Positions 6,787-9,759 of a DNA stretch of 9,759 bases are shown here, piece after piece. The notes under the pieces are model-generated. The model had not been told where the DNA came from. It did no database searches and saw only the letters and a list, made by a program, of their open reading frames with translations. This DNA is from Planctomycetes bacterium UBA2386. Lineage in GTDB: Bacteria > Planctomycetota > UBA1135 > UBA2386. The first letter of the stretch is position 1. Each line of letters begins with the position of its first letter. Made by a program: the position numbers and the translations under genes. The stretch covers positions 16,204 to 25,962 of the forward strand of contig DDSQ01000085.1 in NCBI GenBank assembly GCA_002343845.1. Reading direction: 5' to 3'.

Positions 6787-8403
6787 ATGATCCGCCGACT
6801 GCCGACGTTCCTTCTCCTCGCCGCGATCGCCGCTGCCCAGACCCCGGCCGTGCCCGCGCCGCCGAAGGCGATGGACACCATCTTGAGCAAGGAACTGCTC
6901 GCCCATGCGACGTTCCTCGCGTCCGACGAACTCGGCGGCCGCCTGACGGGTTCGCCCGGGCAGCAGGCCGCGGCGGACTACATCGCCCGGCACTTCGAGT
7001 CGCTCATGCTCGAGCCGCTCGGCGACGAGGTCGACGGCAAGCGCACCTGGTTGCAGAGCTACGGCATCGCGCGCACGGCGGTGACCGCGGCGACCCGCCT
7101 GAAGGTCGGCACGATCGAGCTCGCGAACGGCTTCGCGGTGCTCGGCGCCAAGCCGTGCGATCTCCGGCTCGACGGCAAGCTGCGGTTCTGCGGGCTGGGC
7201 CGGCTGCGCGGCGCCAATGCCGATCTGCCCGAAGACGAGGCGCTCGGCGGCGCGTTCGCGGTGGTCGCGATCAAGGCCCCGCGCGGCAAGGTCGACAAGC
7301 AGCTCGGCATCGAGCAGAAGTTCGGGATGTCGTTCCAGACGTTCAACAGCCTGGGCCGCACGACCAAGGCGCTGGCCAAGAAGGGGGCCGGAGCGGTGCT
7401 GTTCGTGCAGCTCGAAGACCGGCATGGCCTCACCGACGTGCTCAACTACCTGGCGGTGGCGCCGGGCAAGGACGTGCTGGCCCCGCGGTTCGCCGGCGCC
7501 GATGGCGGCATGAGCGGCATGGCCGAGATGCTCGGCGGCGGGGAAGCGAGCGTGCCGGCGCTGGTGCTGTCGGTCGCGGCCAGTGCGCAACTGCTCGAGC
7601 AACTCGGCACGACGACTGCCGCCGTCGCCACGTTCGTCGCCGGCGATGGCGAGCGGCCGGCCACGACTGCGGACGTGCCGGCAGCGCTCACGCTCGGCGT
7701 GACCCACGACGAGAACGCCAAGGCCCACAACGTCGTCGCCGTGCTGCGCGGCAGCGACCCGAAGCTCGCCCACGAGGCGGTCGTCTACTCGGCGCACATG
7801 GACCACGTCGGCACGCGCATCGACGGCGAGGTGTTCAACGGCGCCGACGACAACGCTTCGGGGACGTCGGGCCTGCTGGCGATCGCCAGCGCGTTCGCCA
7901 AGAGCGCCCGGCCCGCGCGCAGCGTGATCTTCCTCGCCGTCTCCGGCGAAGAACTCGGGCTGTGGGGTTCGGCGTACTTCGCCGACCACCCGACGTGGGA
8001 GGCTGCGAACCTGATCGCCAACGTCAACACTGACATGATCGGCCGCAGCGGGCCCGAGTCGGGACCGACCGAGATCACGGTGACGCCGAGCCACCGGCAC
8101 GCGAAGTTCTCGACGATCGTGCAGGACGCGGCGCGCTTCGCCGAAGTGCTCGGCTGCTCGTTCACGTCGGGTGACAAGTACTACAGCCGCAGCGACCACT
8201 ACAACTTCGCGAAGAAGGGCATCCCGGTGGTGTTCTTCTGCAACGGCGAGCACGAGGACTACCACCAGGTCACCGACCACGCCGACAAGCTCGACGGCAG
8301 CAAGATGGAACGCATCGCGCGGCTGGCGTTCTGGACCGGCTGGGAAGTGGCCAACGCGCCGGAGCGCCCGCGCACGCTCGGCAAACGCGAAGGCTGGAAC
8401 TGA
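6787..8403 (+). CDS. Secreted M28 family zinc aminopeptidase with inserted PA-like domain
   Basis: A di-zinc exopeptidase predicted to remove N-terminal amino acids from extracellular or periplasmic peptides. It has 538 residues from the ATG at 6787, which begins a clear signal peptide (MIRRLPTFLLLAAIAAAQ). An ATG at 6709 would add 26 non-hydrophobic residues read through the palindrome and is not preferred. The helical N-terminal part includes ATFLASDELGGRLTGSPG (41-58), typical of the family. Residues about 110-300 are an inserted, PA-like lid region. The metal-binding core has SAHMDHVG (His337), NGADDNASG (bridging Asp354), VSGEELGLWGS (Glu388 general base, Glu389 ligand), VNTDMIG (Asp416) and DYHQVTD (His493), so all five ligands and the base are intact. 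It is transcribed away from the amidase operon and is followed after 4 bases by the GTG of the SGNH hydrolase, so these two genes are probably co-transcribed. Substrate specificity is not readable. Confidence 0.94.
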   Translation: MIRRLPTFLLLAAIAAAQTPAVPAPPKAMDTILSKELLAHATFLASDELGGRLTGSPGQQAAADYIARHFESLMLEPLGDEVDGKRTWLQSYGIARTAVTAATRLKVGTIELANGFAVLGAKPCDLRLDGKLRFCGLGRLRGANADLPEDEALGGAFAVVAIKAPRGKVDKQLGIEQKFGMSFQTFNSLGRTTKALAKKGAGAVLFVQLEDRHGLTDVLNYLAVAPGKDVLAPRFAGADGGMSGMAEMLGGGEASVPALVLSVAASAQLLEQLGTTTAAVATFVAGDGERPATTADVPAALTLGVTHDENAKAHNVVAVLRGSDPKLAHEAVVYSAHMDHVGTRIDGEVFNGADDNASGTSGLLAIASAFAKSARPARSVIFLAVSGEELGLWGSAYFADHPTWEAANLIANVNTDMIGRSGPESGPTEITVTPSHRHAKFSTIVQDAARFAEVLGCSFTSGDKYYSRSDHYNFAKKGIPVVFFCNGEHEDYHQVTDHADKLDGSKMERIARLAFWTGWEVANAPERPRTLGKREGWN

Positions 8404-8407
8404 CACC

Positions 8408-9759
8408 GTGGGCGGGCAGCGCGACCTCCCGAACCGCCCGCGGTCGCGCCTGCTGCGCCTCTTCGTCGCGACGACGATCGCGGCAGTGGCCCTCGAAGGG
8501 GGACTGCAGCTCGCGGCGTTCGGCGCCTGGTTGCTGCGGCGACCGGCGGCGGCGCGGCCGGCGGGGCCGGTGCTGCTCTGCATCGGCGACTCGGTGACGT
8601 TCGGGCTCGGGGTGCCTCCGGAAGCTGCGTATCCCGCGGTGCTGCAGGAGCGCCTCGCGACGGCTGGCCTCGCCTGGTCGGTCGTGAATCGCGGCATCCC
8701 GGGCAACGACTCGGCCGACGTCGCGACCCGGCTGCCGGCGTTGCTCGACGAACTGCGGCCCGATGCGGTGTGTCTGCTGGTCGGCTGGAACGACCGCTGG
8801 TCGCGGCCGACGCCGTTGCCCGCCGAGGTGTTGCACGGGTCGGGTGGCGGCGAGTTCGTGTGGCGTTGGCGCACCGGTCGGCTGTGGGCGCTGCTGATGG
8901 CGCGTCGTGACGGCAGCGACGTCGATGCTCACGGCGACGAGATGCCGTTCCTCGGCATCTGGAGCGTCGACGGCCAGCAGTTCGAGTTCCGCGCCGATGG
9001 CTCGGCCTGGCTCGGCACGTTGCCGGCGCGCTGGCGCGTCGAGGGAGATCGTCTGCACCTGACGCCGGAGGGCAGCCCGCCGTTCGTCGTGCGGTGGAGC
9101 CTGGCCGAAGGGGCTCTCGACTTCATGCTGCCGGGCTGGGACCGCCATCGCCGGGCGCGTCGCGGTCCGCCCGAGGCGATCGCCGCGGCCGAGCGCGTGG
9201 CGGAACTGCTCGAACGCGACCAGTTCGACGCGGCGCAGGCGGCGGTTGCCGCCTTGCCGGACGGGGCCGAGACCCGCGCGGCACGGGCGCGGCTGGCCCG
9301 TGGGCTGGCCGACGCCGGTCGCGGCGAAGCCGCCGCCTCGCTGCGGCGTGAGCTCGAACACGACTGGCGCGAACACCACGAACCGAACTCGGGCGAAGCG
9401 CTCGCGTGCGTGCAGGCGAGCGCTGGCGAACGCGACGCGGCAGCGGCGCTGGCCCGCAGCGTGCTCGTCGCGGCGCCGGCGCGCGCCCGCTGCTGGCGGC
9501 TGATCGGCGATGCGGCGTCGCCGGCGGCGCGTGCGCTCGTCGCGGACGAGATCGCGCGGGTCGCCGCCGGCGAGTCGTCGCCGTGGCGGCGGGCGGAGTT
9601 GGCTCTCGAGCGCGCGGTGGTGTTGGCCTCCGTCGATGCCCCCGCGGCCGTTTCCGCGTGGATCGCTGCCCGCGCTGGCGGCGTCGGCGCGGATGCGTCG
9701 ATCGCGGGCATGGTGCATGCCGTTGCCCGCGGCGCCGACGGCGAAGCCCTGCTCGCGGC
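8408..9759 (+). CDS. SGNH/GDSL hydrolase with beta-rich insert and helical repeats (3' end outside window)
   Basis: Predicted serine esterase or acyl hydrolase, anchored in the membrane. A continuous frame of 450 codons from GTG at 8408 reaches the window edge without a stop. A TGA ends the upstream gene at 8403, and no better ATG exists nearby. Residues about 14-44 are an uncleaved signal or membrane anchor. SGNH blocks I-III are clear: LLCIGDSVTFGLG (57-69, nucleophile Ser62), NRGIPGND (94-101, block II Gly) and LLVGWNDRW (123-131, Asn128). Block V (DxxH) is not found in the visible part, although it normally lies within about 200 residues of block I. Instead there is a tryptophan-rich stretch, then a lipocalin-like beta segment (FLGIWSVDGQQFEFRADG, 181-198, to about 245). 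After that comes an alanine-rich helical region (about 255-450) with TPR-like character. The Asp-His pair may lie downstream. GAAGG at 8389-8393 is a distant possible Shine-Dalgarno. The substrate is unknown. Confidence 0.82.
   Translation, partial: MGGQRDLPNRPRSRLLRLFVATTIAAVALEGGLQLAAFGAWLLRRPAAARPAGPVLLCIGDSVTFGLGVPPEAAYPAVLQERLATAGLAWSVVNRGIPGNDSADVATRLPALLDELRPDAVCLLVGWNDRWSRPTPLPAEVLHGSGGGEFVWRWRTGRLWALLMARRDGSDVDAHGDEMPFLGIWSVDGQQFEFRADGSAWLGTLPARWRVEGDRLHLTPEGSPPFVVRWSLAEGALDFMLPGWDRHRRARRGPPEAIAAAERVAELLERDQFDAAQAAVAALPDGAETRAARARLARGLADAGRGEAAASLRRELEHDWREHHEPNSGEALACVQASAGERDAAAALARSVLVAAPARARCWRLIGDAASPAARALVADEIARVAAGESSPWRRAELALERAVVLASVDAPAAVSAWIAARAGGVGADASIAGMVHAVARGADGEALLA

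Noticed and set aside
4799..8033. Long plus-strand open frames (4799-6790 and 5184-8033) opposite the amidase genes and running into the M28 gene in another frame
   Set aside because: They have no motifs and are shadows of the two amidase genes and the M28 gene, all of which show complete catalytic signatures.
6661..9718. Minus-strand open frames opposite the M28 peptidase and the SGNH hydrolase (6661-8874 and 8270-9718)
   Set aside because: They are Arg, His and Gln-rich shadow translations. The plus strand carries intact metal ligands (M28) and SGNH blocks.
1..9759. Mobile element, phage, CRISPR, toxin-antitoxin or defence system
   Set aside because: No transposase, integrase, direct-repeat array, tRNA or defence domain was seen on either strand. 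All genes have similar GC-rich codon use and are recognisable enzymes.

Overview
The window is GC-rich (about 70% by eye) and almost entirely coding. Codons strongly prefer G or C at the third position, which leaves very long but meaningless open frames on the opposite strand of most genes. It looks like ordinary chromosome of a Gram-negative-type bacterium with exported enzymes. A planctomycete-like or other high-GC heterotroph fits the mix of a Tat-exported amidase, a secreted M28 peptidase with an inserted domain, and a GDSL hydrolase fused to helical repeats. That placement is an impression, not a demonstrated assignment. There are no RNA genes, insertion sequences, CRISPR arrays or phage genes that I can support.

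Leftward arm (minus strand, read from 6664 down to 1): five co-directional genes. First is an exported amidase-signature hydrolase (6664-5012). An ATGA overlap links it to an exported or membrane-anchored N-acetylmuramoyl-L-alanine amidase (5015-4032). A second ATGA overlap links that to a GNAT acetyltransferase (4035-3541). After a 78-base gap holding a small hairpin comes a full-length FadE-type acyl-CoA dehydrogenase with an N-terminal membrane region (3462-985). Ten bases later a long, two-domain dCTP deaminase begins (974, running off the left edge).

Rightward arm (plus strand): a 122-base divergent intergenic region (6665-6786) carries an interrupted palindrome. It is followed by a secreted M28 zinc aminopeptidase (6787-8403). 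Four bases after its stop a GTG codon opens an SGNH/GDSL hydrolase that runs off the right edge (8408 to the end).

How the genes may work together: the two amidases and the M28 peptidase all carry export signals and all cleave amide or peptide bonds, so the centre of the window looks like an envelope or extracellular peptide and peptidoglycan hydrolysis locus transcribed outward from 6665-6786. FadE (fatty-acid beta-oxidation) and the dCTP deaminase (dUMP/dTTP supply) are housekeeping enzymes with no obvious link to that theme. I see no convincing undescribed defence or mobile system. The most unusual item is the SGNH hydrolase, whose catalytic domain appears to be interrupted by a beta-rich segment and helical repeats.
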